A stretch of DNA of 64,000 nucleotides from Pseudoalteromonas luteoviolacea DSM 6061 (GCF_001625655.1 NZ_AUYB01000140.1:86252-150251); one strand, 5' to 3'. Positions 17,102 to 27,026 are shown, counted from the first letter of the stretch. Notes: generated by a model not told the origin, from the sequence alone. A program made the numbers and translations.

Positions 17102-18763
17102 ATGAGCAAAACAATGACAGGCGCACAAATGGTAATAGACATCCTTGTAAAGCAAGGTGTTACAGATGTATTCGGCTATCCCGGTGGAGCGATTATGCCT
17201 ATTTACGATGCATTATACGGTGCGCCTCTCAAGCATTATTTGACTCGTCATGAGCAAGGGGCAGGTTTTGCCGCAGTTGGTTATGCACGCAGTACGGGTA
17301 AGCTCGGTGTGTGTTTTGCAACTTCAGGCCCTGGTGCAACTAATCTTGTTACCTCGCTGGCTGATGCCATGATGGACTCAGTGCCTTTATTGGCTATTAC
17401 TGGGCAGGTGCCTACGGCTGCTATTGGCTCAGATGCGTTTCAAGAGGTGGATGTACTCGGTATGTCGCTCTCTTGTACCAAGCATAGTTTCATGGTGGAA
17501 CGTGTGGAAGATCTAGCTGAAGTACTTCAACAAGCAATGCATCTTGCGACATCAGGCAGACCTGGGCCTGTGTTGGTTGATATTCCAAAAGATATTCAAC
17601 AGAGCCAAGTTCCATTTACGCCGTGGCTTGCGGATGCACAGGAGTGCGATAGCGCATCAATGCATGAGTTAGATATGGCCAATACGCTCCTAAAAAATGC
17701 CGAAAGGCCAATTGCATACGTGGGTGGTGGTGTACAAAGTGCTGATGCGCAAGACGAGTTGATGGCATTTTTGGCGCGTACGCAAATGCCTGCTGTTTCA
17801 ACTTTGAAGGCCTTGGGTAGCGTGTTGCCTGAATATGAATATGAGCTCGGAATGTTAGGGATGCACGGTACCAAAGCGGCTAACTTAGCAGTGCAAGAGT
17901 GTGATTTATTGGTCTGTATTGGAGCAAGATTTGACGACCGAGTGACAGGCAACTTGGCGAAATTTGCTGCGAAAGCAAAAGTAATTCATCTAGACATAGA
18001 TGCAGCAGAAGTGGGCAAACGTAAACCTGCTGCAGCGTCGCTTATTGCTGATTTAAAAGTATCGCTGCCTCAGCTTGAAGGGCATACAGTGCCACTTTCA
18101 TGGCGCGAACATGTCAGCCAAATGAATCGCGATTATGCGTGGCGTTATGATTATCCGGGAGAAAAAGTATTTGCGCCTTACTTGTTGAACAAGTTAAGCC
18201 GAGATATGCCAAAGCAAACCGTTGTATGTTGCGATGTTGGTCAGCACCAGATGTGGGTTGCCCAACACATGAAATTCAGCCACCCAAGTAATCACCTGAG
18301 CAGTGGCGGCGCTGGAACAATGGGCTTTGGTTTGCCTGCGGCAATTGGTGCTCAAATAGCTCGTCCACAAGATATGGTGATCACCGTTTCAGGAGATGGC
18401 TCAATCATGATGAACATTCAAGAGCTGGCGACAATTCGCAGAAATAACTTACCAGTGAAAATTGTCATTTTAGACAACCAAAGGTTGGGAATGGTAAGGC
18501 AGTGGCAGGAACTCTTTTTTGCTGGGCGATACAGTGAAACAAATTTATCTGACAACCCAGATTTTGTGCAACTTGCAGCTGTATTTGGTATCCCTGGTCA
18601 GACGATAACACAGGCCTCAGAAGTAGATGAGGCAATCAATAATTTAGTATCCAGTGAAGGACCTTACATTTTACATGCCTGTATTGATGATAAAGAAAAT
18701 GTTTGGCCTCTTGTACCGCCAGGTGCGGCAAATGATGAAATGATAACGGAGAACTCTCAATGA
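17102..18763 (+). CDS. ilvG: acetolactate synthase II large subunit
   Basis: The ThDP-dependent catalytic subunit of acetohydroxyacid synthase, the first common step to isoleucine and valine; 553 residues. It has the N-terminal FGYPGGAIMPIYDAL with HEQGAGF (catalytic Glu), GPGATNL, and the C-terminal ThDP/Mg motif GDGSIMMNIQEL. The frame is intact, unlike the frameshifted ilvG of E. coli K-12. Its stop overlaps the ilvM start by four bases (ATGA), so the two subunits are co-translated. It is first in the ilvGMEDA order and controlled by the upstream attenuator. Confidence 0.97.
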   Translation: MSKTMTGAQMVIDILVKQGVTDVFGYPGGAIMPIYDALYGAPLKHYLTRHEQGAGFAAVGYARSTGKLGVCFATSGPGATNLVTSLADAMMDSVPLLAITGQVPTAAIGSDAFQEVDVLGMSLSCTKHSFMVERVEDLAEVLQQAMHLATSGRPGPVLVDIPKDIQQSQVPFTPWLADAQECDSASMHELDMANTLLKNAERPIAYVGGGVQSADAQDELMAFLARTQMPAVSTLKALGSVLPEYEYELGMLGMHGTKAANLAVQECDLLVCIGARFDDRVTGNLAKFAAKAKVIHLDIDAAEVGKRKPAAASLIADLKVSLPQLEGHTVPLSWREHVSQMNRDYAWRYDYPGEKVFAPYLLNKLSRDMPKQTVVCCDVGQHQMWVAQHMKFSHPSNHLSSGGAGTMGFGLPAAIGAQIARPQDMVITVSGDGSIMMNIQELATIRRNNLPVKIVILDNQRLGMVRQWQELFFAGRYSETNLSDNPDFVQLAAVFGIPGQTITQASEVDEAINNLVSSEGPYILHACIDDKENVWPLVPPGAANDEMITENSQ

Positions 18764-19002
18764 AACATCAATTAACTGTGGCTGTAAAAAATCAAAGCGT
18801 CGCTGTAGAGCGTTTTCTACGTGTGGCACGCCATAGAGGATTTCGTCTAATGCAATTGCAGCTGGAAGGGCAGGATGAACTGTTTCACGTCAAAATGACG
18901 GTGGATAGTGATAAGCCGATCTATCTATTAACATCACAATTAAATAAGCTAGTGGATGTGCAGTCGGTTGATTTGCACACATTACAGCAGCAGGCAATAT
19001 AA
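18760..19002 (+). CDS. ilvM: acetolactate synthase II small (ACT) subunit
   Basis: An 80-residue ACT-domain regulatory subunit, the expected IlvM length. The predicted beta-alpha-beta-beta-alpha-beta order fits the ACT fold, and the segment VERFLRVARHRGFRLMQL matches this family. ATG 18760 overlaps the end of ilvG by four bases. It should be needed for full activity of IlvG. It is 21 bases upstream of ilvE. Confidence 0.92.
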   Translation: MKHQLTVAVKNQSVAVERFLRVARHRGFRLMQLQLEGQDELFHVKMTVDSDKPIYLLTSQLNKLVDVQSVDLHTLQQQAI

Positions 19003-19023
19003 CAATATTAAGGTTTTAAAATA

Positions 19024-19947
19024 ATGACACAAACTTCAGAATTTATTTGGCACAACGGTGAAATGATCCCTTACCAACAAGCAACAACACATGTACTAAG
19101 TCATGCGTTGCACTATGGTAGTTCAGTCTTTGAAGGGATCCGTGCCTATGACACACCGAATGGGCCGGCTATTTTTAGATTGGATGATCACATCCAACGT
19201 TTATTTGATTCAGCAAAAATTTACCGTATGGAAATTCCTTATAGCAAAGAGGAAATTATGGATGCGTGTAAGCAAGCGGTAAAAGAAAATGGCTTCACGA
19301 ATGCATATCTGCGTCCGTTTGCATTTTTAGGTCACGTTGGACTTGGCCTAAATCCAAAATCTCATCTTGCTGATGTCACTGTTGCGGCAATGGAGTGGGG
19401 AGCATATTTAGGCGACGAAAGTCTCGCTCAAGGTGTAGATGTATGTGTGTCTTCTTGGAGTAGATTAGCTCCGAATACGATGCCAACTGCTGCGAAAGCT
19501 GGTGGAAACTACTTATCTTCTCAGCTTATTTCTGGTGAAGCCAAACGCAATGGTTATGTTGAAGGTATCGCATTGGATGTCAATGGTTACCTTAGTGAAG
19601 GCGCTGGTGAAAATCTGTTTGTAGTGAAAAAAGGAGTACTTTATACCCCGCCAACTACAGCGTGTATTTTACCGGGCTTAACGCGTGACACGATTATTCA
19701 TTTGGCCAAAGAGCGTGGTTATGAAGTACGAGAAGAGCCGATTGCTAGAGAAGCGCTATATCTTGCAGATGAGTTTTTCATGGTAGGCACGGCCGCTGAA
19801 GTTGTACCTGTGCGCAGCGTTGATCAAATTCAGGTAGGTGAAGGTAAACGTGGACCAATTACAACAGAGCTTCAGCAAGCTTATTTTGATCTAGTGAAAG
19901 GTCAGGCCGCAGATGCAAATGGTTGGTTAGCGTTCGTAAACGAATAA
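19024..19947 (+). CDS. ilvE: branched-chain amino acid aminotransferase
   Basis: A fold-type IV PLP aminotransferase of 307 residues that performs the last step of isoleucine, leucine and valine synthesis. Family blocks are ALHYGSSVFEGIRAY, the PLP lysine in PTAAKAGGNY near residue 159, and LSEGAGENLF followed by GLTRDTI. ATG 19024 is 21 bases after ilvM. The 80-base gap to ilvD has no convincing terminator. Confidence 0.97.
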   Translation: MTQTSEFIWHNGEMIPYQQATTHVLSHALHYGSSVFEGIRAYDTPNGPAIFRLDDHIQRLFDSAKIYRMEIPYSKEEIMDACKQAVKENGFTNAYLRPFAFLGHVGLGLNPKSHLADVTVAAMEWGAYLGDESLAQGVDVCVSSWSRLAPNTMPTAAKAGGNYLSSQLISGEAKRNGYVEGIALDVNGYLSEGAGENLFVVKKGVLYTPPTTACILPGLTRDTIIHLAKERGYEVREEPIAREALYLADEFFMVGTAAEVVPVRSVDQIQVGEGKRGPITTELQQAYFDLVKGQAADANGWLAFVNE

Positions 19948-20027
19948 CCAGCAAGCAAAGTATCGATATTTTTGGGAATGAGGTAATGCCGTTTAGCGGC
20001 TAAAAACAGGTTAAGGGGTCAACAAAC

Positions 20028-21884
20028 ATGGCTAAGTTACGCAGTAAAACTACAACAGAAGGTCGTCAACGTGCTGGAGCGCGTGCATTATGGCGTGCAA
20101 CAGGGATGACAGATGAAGACTTTCACAAGCCGATTATTGCGGTTGTGAATTCATACACACAGTTTGTACCTGGCCATGTCCACCTTAATCAGTTAAGCGA
20201 ATTGATGGCAGAAGCCATCAGCGAAGCGGGCGGTGTACCACGAGAGTTTAATACGATAGCTATCGATGATGGTATAGCTATGGGTCATGGCGGCATGCTG
20301 TATTCTTTGCCTTCGCGGGATCTGATTGCTGACTCTGTGGAGTACATGGTTAATGCGCACTGTGCAGATGCTATGGTGTGTATTTCGAATTGTGACAAGA
20401 TCACACCAGGTATGTTGTTAGCTGCGTTGCGACTTAATATACCTGTTATTTTTGTTTCGGGTGGTCCCATGGAAGCGGGTAAAACTCGCTTAGCGGACAT
20501 CGAGCTTAAATTGGACTTGGTTGATGCGATGGTAAAAGGCGCGGACCCTTCTGTGAGTGATGAGGACTCTGATCAAGTGGAACGTTCGGCGTGTCCAACA
20601 TGTGGATCGTGCTCAGGCATGTTTACTGCGAATTCAATGAATTGCTTGTTGGAATCTCTTGGTTTGGCATTGCCTGGAAATGGCACAACTTTGGCTACCC
20701 ACAAAGACCGTCGTCAGCTTTATGATGGTGCAGCTAAACGTATCATGGCTTTGTGTGATGAGTATTATCGCCAAGACAACGAAGCTGTTTTACCGCGTAA
20801 TATCGCCAATAAAGCCGCATTTACTAATGCTATGACGTTAGATATTGCGATGGGTGGCTCATCTAATACGGTGCTGCATATTCTTGCGGCGGCTCAAGAG
20901 GCGGGGGTTGATTTTGATATGGACGATATCGATCAACTTTCTCGTCAAACACCTTTCTTGTGTAAGGTGGCGCCAGCCACACAGCAATATCATATTGAAG
21001 ATGTACACCGTGCAGGTGGCATCATGGCAATTCTGAATGAGTTGGCGAAGGCCGGTAAACTCGATTTAAACGTTGGTCATGTTGCTGGTGGCACGTTGGG
21101 TGAAGTGATCCGTCGATGGGACGCTACCGACGCGAGCAACCAACGCGCGCAGACTTTTTATCGCGCAGGCCCAGCAGGAATTCGTACTACTCAAGCTATG
21201 AGTCAAGAATGTCGTTGGGATGAGTTAGATTTGGACCGCGAAGGCGGCTGTATTCGCAGTGTTGAGCATGCCTTCCGTCAAGATGGTGGATTGGCAGTAC
21301 TAACGGGTAATTTGGCACCAGACGGTTGTATTGTTAAAAGTGCCGGGGTTGTCGATGAGATGCTGCAATTTACTGGGCCTGCCGTAGTCTACGAATCTCA
21401 AGATGACGCTGTAGAAGGGATCTTAGGTGGTGAAGTGAAAAAAGGGGATGTGGTCATTATTCGATACGAGGGACCGAAAGGCGGACCTGGTATGCAAGAG
21501 ATGCTCTACCCAACCAGCTACTTAAAGTCTATGGGCCTAGATAAAGATTGTGCACTGCTGACGGATGGGCGCTTTTCTGGTGGTACTTCGGGTTTATCTA
21601 TTGGGCATGCATCCCCCGAAGCGGCAAGTGGAGGCACATTGGCATTGATCGAAAGTGGCGACCTTGTTGCTATTGATATTCATGCTCGTTCTATTGATGT
21701 GTTGTTGGATGATACCGAATTGGCATTGCGTAAAGAAAAGCAGCTGGCGCGTGGTAAAGATGCGTTTAAACCACGTGACCGTGAGCGTGTGGTTTCTTAC
21801 GCGCTAAAAGCTTATGCATTATTGGCGACCAGTGCTGATAAAGGCGCAGTGCGTGATCTCGCAAAATTAGAGGAGCTCAGTTAG
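20028..21884 (+). CDS. ilvD: dihydroxy-acid dehydratase
   Basis: An Fe-S dehydratase of 618 residues that forms 2-keto acid precursors of valine and isoleucine. Cluster cysteines are in SNCDKITPGM (near residue 122) and CPTCGSCSGMFTANSMNCL (near 192-210), and the C-terminal GRFSGGTSGLSIGH is present. ATG 20028 lies 14 bases after AGGTTAAGGGG. The stop is 2 bases before ilvA. Fourth gene of the ilv operon. Confidence 0.97.
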   Translation: MAKLRSKTTTEGRQRAGARALWRATGMTDEDFHKPIIAVVNSYTQFVPGHVHLNQLSELMAEAISEAGGVPREFNTIAIDDGIAMGHGGMLYSLPSRDLIADSVEYMVNAHCADAMVCISNCDKITPGMLLAALRLNIPVIFVSGGPMEAGKTRLADIELKLDLVDAMVKGADPSVSDEDSDQVERSACPTCGSCSGMFTANSMNCLLESLGLALPGNGTTLATHKDRRQLYDGAAKRIMALCDEYYRQDNEAVLPRNIANKAAFTNAMTLDIAMGGSSNTVLHILAAAQEAGVDFDMDDIDQLSRQTPFLCKVAPATQQYHIEDVHRAGGIMAILNELAKAGKLDLNVGHVAGGTLGEVIRRWDATDASNQRAQTFYRAGPAGIRTTQAMSQECRWDELDLDREGGCIRSVEHAFRQDGGLAVLTGNLAPDGCIVKSAGVVDEMLQFTGPAVVYESQDDAVEGILGGEVKKGDVVIIRYEGPKGGPGMQEMLYPTSYLKSMGLDKDCALLTDGRFSGGTSGLSIGHASPEAASGGTLALIESGDLVAIDIHARSIDVLLDDTELALRKEKQLARGKDAFKPRDRERVVSYALKAYALLATSADKGAVRDLAKLEELS

Positions 21885-21886
21885 CT

Positions 21887-23428
21887 ATGGTGGCACAGGA
21901 GCTAGACTATTTTAGAGCCATAATCCAAGCAAACATGGCTCCTTTGGTAAGGCAAACGGAAGTAAGTAGTTTAACTGGACTGTCTAAAAAATTGGCCAAC
22001 CAAATTTGGTTAAAGCGTGAAGATCAGCAACCTGTATATTCTTTTAAGTTACGTGGTGCGTTTAACAAACTGCGCAAACTACCAATGCATTCTCATGTTG
22101 TGACGGCTTCAGCTGGAAATCATGCCCAGGGAGTTGCGCTAAGCGCAGCTCACCTTGGCCATAAAGCGACCATTGTTATGCCAGTGACAACACCTGAAAT
22201 TAAAGTGAATGCAGTTCGCAATTTAGGTGGGAACGTTGTTCTACATGGGCACCACTTTGATGCAGCTAATAGTTATGCCCAGGCACTGTGCGAGCGCGAG
22301 TCGGGAGTGTTTGTTCCGCCGTTTGATGACAAAGATGTGATTGTGGGGCAGGGGACCGTCGCTCGTGAAATGATGCAACAACTCGACAAGTTGGATGCTG
22401 TATTTGTTCCGGTTGGTGGTGGCGGCCTTTTGGCAGGCATGGCAGTGTACATCAAGTCACTGAGGCCTGATATACGAGTTATTGGCGTGGAGGCGACAGA
22501 AAGCGCTTGTCTACAAGCTGCAATGGAAAAAGGCCAACCTGTTGAGCTAGAGCAAGTCGGCAGCTTTGCGGACGGTATTGCGGTGAAAAAGATAGGTGAA
22601 GAGACCTTTCGTTTAGCACAAACATACTGTGATGAAGTCGTGGTGGTATCGACCGACGAAATCTGCGCAGCAGTGCAAGATATTTTTGTAGAGACACGCG
22701 CAATTGCAGAGCCATCTGGTGCGGTTGCCTTGGCTGGTTTGAAAAAATGGTGTGAACTTCATAAATCGCAAGGTCTTTCTTTGGCTGCTGTACTTTCTGG
22801 AGCAAATCTGAACTTTGACAGATTGCGCTATATTGCGGAAAGAACGGCACTAGGCGCAAAAAGCGAGGCCTTGTTTGGGGTGACTATCGATGAGCAAAAA
22901 GGCAGTTTTAAGCAATTTTGCCAAACCCTTGGAGGCAGAGCCATTACTGAGTTCAATTACCGCTATGCGGGTGGCCGAGAAGCGCAAATATTTGTTGGAG
23001 TAGGACTGCGTGGTGGCGAAGCGGAGTTGCAAGAGCTACAAGCCAACTTGGCGGATAATGGCTATGCATTTACCGATCTATCCGACAATGAGTTGGCCAA
23101 GCTTCATATTCGTTACATGGTCGGTGGAAAGCCACCAGTATCATTGGAAGAGCGGTTGTTACGCTTTGAGTTTCCAGAGTACCCAGGGGCATTGCTACGT
23201 TTCTTAGAAACCTTGGGCAGTGAGTGGAATATAACCTTGTTCCACTACAGAAATCATGGTGCAGCCAAAGGGCAGGTCTTGGCAGGGTTTCAGCTTGGCC
23301 CGCAGGAATGTCCAAAGTTTGAAGAGCATTTAGAGCGGTTGGGATATAGTTATCAAGATGAAACAAACAACCCCTGCTTTTCTCAGTATTTGCAATCCAA
23401 TGAGGAATATACTCGTAAAGTAGGCTGA
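21887..23428 (+). CDS. ilvA: threonine dehydratase, biosynthetic
   Basis: A PLP-dependent deaminase, 513 residues, converting threonine to 2-oxobutanoate, the committed step to isoleucine. The PLP lysine lies in SFKLRGAFNK near residue 55, the phosphate loop is VGGGGLLAG, and SANLNFDR is at the end of the catalytic domain. Two C-terminal ACT-like regulatory domains (about 330-510) match the feedback-inhibited biosynthetic form. It starts 2 bases after ilvD and closes the ilv operon; no obvious terminator follows. Confidence 0.97.
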   Translation: MVAQELDYFRAIIQANMAPLVRQTEVSSLTGLSKKLANQIWLKREDQQPVYSFKLRGAFNKLRKLPMHSHVVTASAGNHAQGVALSAAHLGHKATIVMPVTTPEIKVNAVRNLGGNVVLHGHHFDAANSYAQALCERESGVFVPPFDDKDVIVGQGTVAREMMQQLDKLDAVFVPVGGGGLLAGMAVYIKSLRPDIRVIGVEATESACLQAAMEKGQPVELEQVGSFADGIAVKKIGEETFRLAQTYCDEVVVVSTDEICAAVQDIFVETRAIAEPSGAVALAGLKKWCELHKSQGLSLAAVLSGANLNFDRLRYIAERTALGAKSEALFGVTIDEQKGSFKQFCQTLGGRAITEFNYRYAGGREAQIFVGVGLRGGEAELQELQANLADNGYAFTDLSDNELAKLHIRYMVGGKPPVSLEERLLRFEFPEYPGALLRFLETLGSEWNITLFHYRNHGAAKGQVLAGFQLGPQECPKFEEHLERLGYSYQDETNNPCFSQYLQSNEEYTRKVG

Positions 23429-23489
23429 GCCAGCTTTCAAATCGGTGTTTCGACTTCTATAGTGTGGGTATGTATTCAAAGGACTGCCT

Positions 23490-24533
23490 ATGAAACACCG
23501 CTTGCTTTCGCTTTTTTTTATCAGTTCAAACGTCGTTGCGCTTGAGCCCGTTACCTTACAATTAAAGTGGGTGCATCAGTTTCAATTTGCTGGTTATTAT
23601 CTTGCTAAGCACAAAGGGTTCTATAGAGAGGTTGGGCTAGATGTCAGCATTGTCCCCGCGCAAAAGCACAATCCAGATGAGCAATTTAAGGTCCTTTCTG
23701 GACAAGCACAGTTCGGCGTAACCCACTCTGGAATTCTAGAGCAACGTTTACTTGGTAAGCCGCTTGTCGCGTTAGCTGCGATATTTCAATCCTCACCATA
23801 CTGTTGGATGGTCCGTGCAGACAGTGATATTTATCTACCTAAAGATTTTCATAATAAAAAAATTAGTCATTTGGGTCGCAGTGAAGGCGCCGAATTGGTA
23901 TTAATGTTAGAGCGTGCAGGCATTAATGTGACCAAACTGCCCATTTACTCTGGATTGGAACCACTTGCGGATTTTAAGGCGGGGAAGTTTGATGCCCTGC
24001 AAGTGTATATCTCAAACGAGCCGTACAAAATGTCGCAACAAGGGATTGCTACTAGGCAGATTTGCCCAAAGCATTATGGCATCAATGTCTATGCGGATAT
24101 CTTATTTACTTCGGAAGATGTCTACAAATATCGTCCTGAAATGGTTGCTAAGTTTCGCAGTGCTAGTTTACGGGGCTGGCGCTATGCATTGGCAAACCTC
24201 GATGAAGCACTGCAGGTGACTAAATATTATGCCTCCGAAAAAAGTTTTGAAGAATTAGCCAATGAAGCTGACAAACTGTTGCCTTTTATCAAAGCGCCAG
24301 GGATCCCACTGGGCAATATGTCGGCGGCACGTTGGCAGTGGATAGCCCAGCTGTATCACCTTGATGCAACCAAGTTTCATGATCACAAAAATACCTTTCT
24401 CTATTCTAACGACGGTGATGTTGAGATAAATTGGTCATGGATGTTATTTCTCGCAATTGTCCTCAGTTTGCTGTGTATACCTATGTATATTCATTTGGTG
24501 TTATTCAAGAAAAAGCGTTTTATGATCAATTAA
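23490..24533 (+). CDS. NMT1/THI5-like periplasmic binding protein with C-terminal membrane anchor
   Basis: A 347-residue protein with a short signal-like N terminus (residues 1-18) and an NMT1/THI5-type binding domain from about 24 to 300. Characteristic stretches are LQLKWVHQFQFAGYYLAKHKGFYREVGLDV at the start of the domain (given here as position 24 onward) and a GVTHSG loop. A transmembrane helix lies at about 317-340, followed by KKKRFMIN at the end. Free binding proteins lack this helix; membrane sensors that fuse an NMT1 domain to GGDEF or kinase modules have it, but here no output domain follows. It is alone, 61 bases after ilvA, with no transporter genes nearby. The ligand is unknown. 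Confidence 0.8.
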   Translation: MKHRLLSLFFISSNVVALEPVTLQLKWVHQFQFAGYYLAKHKGFYREVGLDVSIVPAQKHNPDEQFKVLSGQAQFGVTHSGILEQRLLGKPLVALAAIFQSSPYCWMVRADSDIYLPKDFHNKKISHLGRSEGAELVLMLERAGINVTKLPIYSGLEPLADFKAGKFDALQVYISNEPYKMSQQGIATRQICPKHYGINVYADILFTSEDVYKYRPEMVAKFRSASLRGWRYALANLDEALQVTKYYASEKSFEELANEADKLLPFIKAPGIPLGNMSAARWQWIAQLYHLDATKFHDHKNTFLYSNDGDVEINWSWMLFLAIVLSLLCIPMYIHLVLFKKKRFMIN

Positions 24534-24629
24534 GTGAGAGAATTTTGTGATGGTGTTTCGGGGAGTTGTTTTCCATGACGACCGCGATGGATTACAATTG
24601 GCGCCTAAATGTAGTAACTCAGCAAGCTT

Positions 24630-25874
24630 ATGATATCTAATTTTGCAGCAACTTTTCGGACTCTCGATCAATTACTTTTTGAAACTCGTCAATACTGGCA
24701 ACTATTGGCATTTGACCACCTCAGTACCCCATGGCCAGAACTTGACGCGTATTTAACAGAGTTGAGCGATTTAAACTTAAGTGCGTTAGATATGGATCAA
24801 AGTGCATTGCAGCAAGCGCTTGCAAACTATGTTCCTCAGCTTAGTGAAATTGCAAAAATAATTGCCGTAGAAACGTTAGCGCCCAATAGGCCTGAACTAC
24901 CATTTTGGTTAAGCAATGGCATTAAAGGGCGTAAGGTTAGTCAGTTGCAAGATTTCGTTGGTGCTTTAAATGAGCGCCGCCTACCGGTATTGGAATGGTG
25001 TGCTGGGAAAGGGCACTTAGGCCGTATTTTAGCTTTTACGGGTGTGCCACATGTAGATAGTGTTGAACTGCAAGCACACTTATGTACCCAAGGAGAACGC
25101 AGTGCGCGGCAGCAGGACTTAGCGATGACTTTTCATTGTGCAGATGTCTTGCAAGACTCTGTTGCCCAGTACTTTAAGCCGCAACAACATGCGGTTGCGC
25201 TGCACGCCTGCGGCAAACTGCATCAAAATTTTATGACTGAAGCTGCAAATGCGGGCTGTGAAAAAATTAGTTTGTCGCCATGTTGTTATCATTTATTCAC
25301 TCCCTCGCAGTATGAGCCTATGAGTGTGACTGCGAAGCAGAGTAAAGTGACGCTGACACATAATGATATGAAATTGGCATTGCAAGAAACAGTTACAGCG
25401 CCTTCTCGCGTCGCTAAGGTGCGCAAGAAAGAAGTTTTATGGCGTCTGGCTTTTGATGCGATTAGGCGCGAAATTACAGGAAGTGATAAATATATTAGTG
25501 TGCCTTCGGTGAACAAAGCGATATTTTCAGGTGAGTTTAAAGAGTTCTGCACTTGGGCTGCTGAGCAAAAAAACATTGTATTACCTACTCAAATCAATTA
25601 TGAAATGTATTTAGAGTCTGCGCGCAAAAGGCAGCAAATTACGGAACGTATTGAACTAGTGCGTCATGCATTTAGGCGTGCAATTGAAATGTGGCTGGTG
25701 CTAGACAGAGCTTTGTATTTGCAAGAAGCAGGGTATGACGTGGCACTTAAACAGTTTTGTGAAAAGTCCTTAACACCAAGGAATTTATTGATCCAAGCTG
25801 CAAAGCAGCAACACATTGTGGGAGAGGAACATGTGTCAACAGGAGAAGAGTCATCTAGCACACCTTCTGGATAA
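24630..25874 (+). CDS. SAM-dependent methyltransferase (GSTCD-like)
   Basis: A 414-residue protein whose central part holds a Rossmann methyltransferase domain: EWCAGKGHLGR near residue 124 for SAM binding, then VALHACGKL and SLSPCCYHLF in later motifs. The CAGKGHLG plus SPCCYH combination is typical of the Methyltransf_32 group that includes GSTCD-like proteins; substrates are not established. The C-terminal part is helical and charged. Its last 44 bases overlap the carbonic anhydrase gene in another frame, which is long for an operon overlap. Confidence 0.75.
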   Translation: MISNFAATFRTLDQLLFETRQYWQLLAFDHLSTPWPELDAYLTELSDLNLSALDMDQSALQQALANYVPQLSEIAKIIAVETLAPNRPELPFWLSNGIKGRKVSQLQDFVGALNERRLPVLEWCAGKGHLGRILAFTGVPHVDSVELQAHLCTQGERSARQQDLAMTFHCADVLQDSVAQYFKPQQHAVALHACGKLHQNFMTEAANAGCEKISLSPCCYHLFTPSQYEPMSVTAKQSKVTLTHNDMKLALQETVTAPSRVAKVRKKEVLWRLAFDAIRREITGSDKYISVPSVNKAIFSGEFKEFCTWAAEQKNIVLPTQINYEMYLESARKRQQITERIELVRHAFRRAIEMWLVLDRALYLQEAGYDVALKQFCEKSLTPRNLLIQAAKQQHIVGEEHVSTGEESSSTPSG

Positions 25875-26508
25875 TAATCGAGAGTGGGCGAAGCGTACTC
25901 AAGCTCGTGACCCCGAATTTTTTAAAACGCTGTCAATGCAACAAAACCCAGATTATCTGTGGATTGGTTGCTCTGATTCTCGTGTACCAGCCAATGAAAT
26001 CGTAGATTTAATGCCTGGTGAATTGTTTGTACATCGCAATGTGGCCAATGTTGTTGTACATACTGATCATAACTGTTTGTCAGTCATGCAGTATGCCGTA
26101 GAGGTACTCAAGGTAAAACATATTATGGTGGTTGGCCATTATGGTTGCGGGGGGGTCAAGGCGGCGCTGGATGGCGCAAAATTTGGATTGATTGATAATT
26201 GGCTAAGGCACGTGGTTGATGTCAAAGAGAAACATCAAGCCGTATTGCGAGATATTACAGAGTTAAAACAAAGTGATGTGCTGTGTGAGCTGAATGTCAT
26301 AGAGCAGGTACGTAATGTTTGTCGGACCGCAATTGTTCAAGATGCTTGGAATAGAGGGCAAGCACTTCAGATACATGGTTGGGTGTATGGCTTGGCTGAT
26401 GGGCTGCTGCATGAGCTGATACAGGCTGTCGGCTCTGATGAATTGGTGTCTTCTAAATACGAACAGGCCATGGTCTCTTTGCTGACTCGCAATCAAGATA
26501 AAGTTTAG
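25831..26508 (+). CDS. can: beta-class carbonic anhydrase
   Basis: A zinc enzyme of 225 residues that interconverts CO2 and bicarbonate. Zinc ligands are in IGCSDSRVP (Cys and Asp) and GHYGCGGV (His and Cys). The spacing, the HRNVANVV and LCELNVIEQV blocks and the length match Escherichia coli Can. ATG 25831 is chosen for the GGGAGAGGA ribosome-binding site at 25820-25828; a TTG at 25816 is possible but less likely. It overlaps the methyltransferase gene by 44 bases. Confidence 0.95.
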   Translation: MCQQEKSHLAHLLDNNREWAKRTQARDPEFFKTLSMQQNPDYLWIGCSDSRVPANEIVDLMPGELFVHRNVANVVVHTDHNCLSVMQYAVEVLKVKHIMVVGHYGCGGVKAALDGAKFGLIDNWLRHVVDVKEKHQAVLRDITELKQSDVLCELNVIEQVRNVCRTAIVQDAWNRGQALQIHGWVYGLADGLLHELIQAVGSDELVSSKYEQAMVSLLTRNQDKV

Positions 26509-26581
26509 TAAGTGTCTGGTAATCATGAGCAAGCAACTGAAAGTCAAAGTGTTGCTCGCTCATTGGACTTGTTTAAGTGAA

Positions 26582-26845
26582 TTAGTCCGCGCTTTTGTGT
26601 TGCTCAAGTTTGGCTTCTAACTCGGCTACTTTAGTTTCTAGCTCGGTTAATTTTTCGCGCGTTCTAATCAACACTTTACTTTGAATATCAAACTCTTCAC
26701 GACTTACAAAATCCATTTCTGTTAGCTTGGCCTGAATGGCTTGCTTGGTTCTAGTTTCGAACGTCTCTGCTAAATTGCGCACGCCTTGTGGCATATTGCT
26801 TGAGATTTGCTTTGCAATCTCTTCGATTTTTGCAGGGTTAATCAT
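26582..26845 (-). CDS. ubiK: ubiquinone biosynthesis accessory factor UbiK (BMFP family)
   Basis: An 87-residue protein: an amphipathic N-terminal half with MINPAKIEEIAKQI and a C-terminal coiled coil (ELETKVAELEAKLEQ) that should trimerise. This is the YqiC/BMFP pattern; UbiK assists the Ubi complex in aerobic ubiquinone synthesis. It is on the reverse strand between can and rep, with no obvious partners. Confidence 0.88.
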   Translation of the reverse strand: MINPAKIEEIAKQISSNMPQGVRNLAETFETRTKQAIQAKLTEMDFVSREEFDIQSKVLIRTREKLTELETKVAELEAKLEQHKSAD

Positions 26846-27026
26846 GAGTTGGCCTCGTAGCTGGTTGATTGCTTATATCTTACCGTAAAGTCTTTGACCA
26901 TTAAACGCCTTTTGTAGAACTGCCGTGACATCGCTAATAGTCCATTACGGTAGCGTGTATAAATTGGTATTACAGGCTTTATACGATAAACTAAGCGGCT
27001 TAGTTGGTCAGTGTGTACACCTTTTT

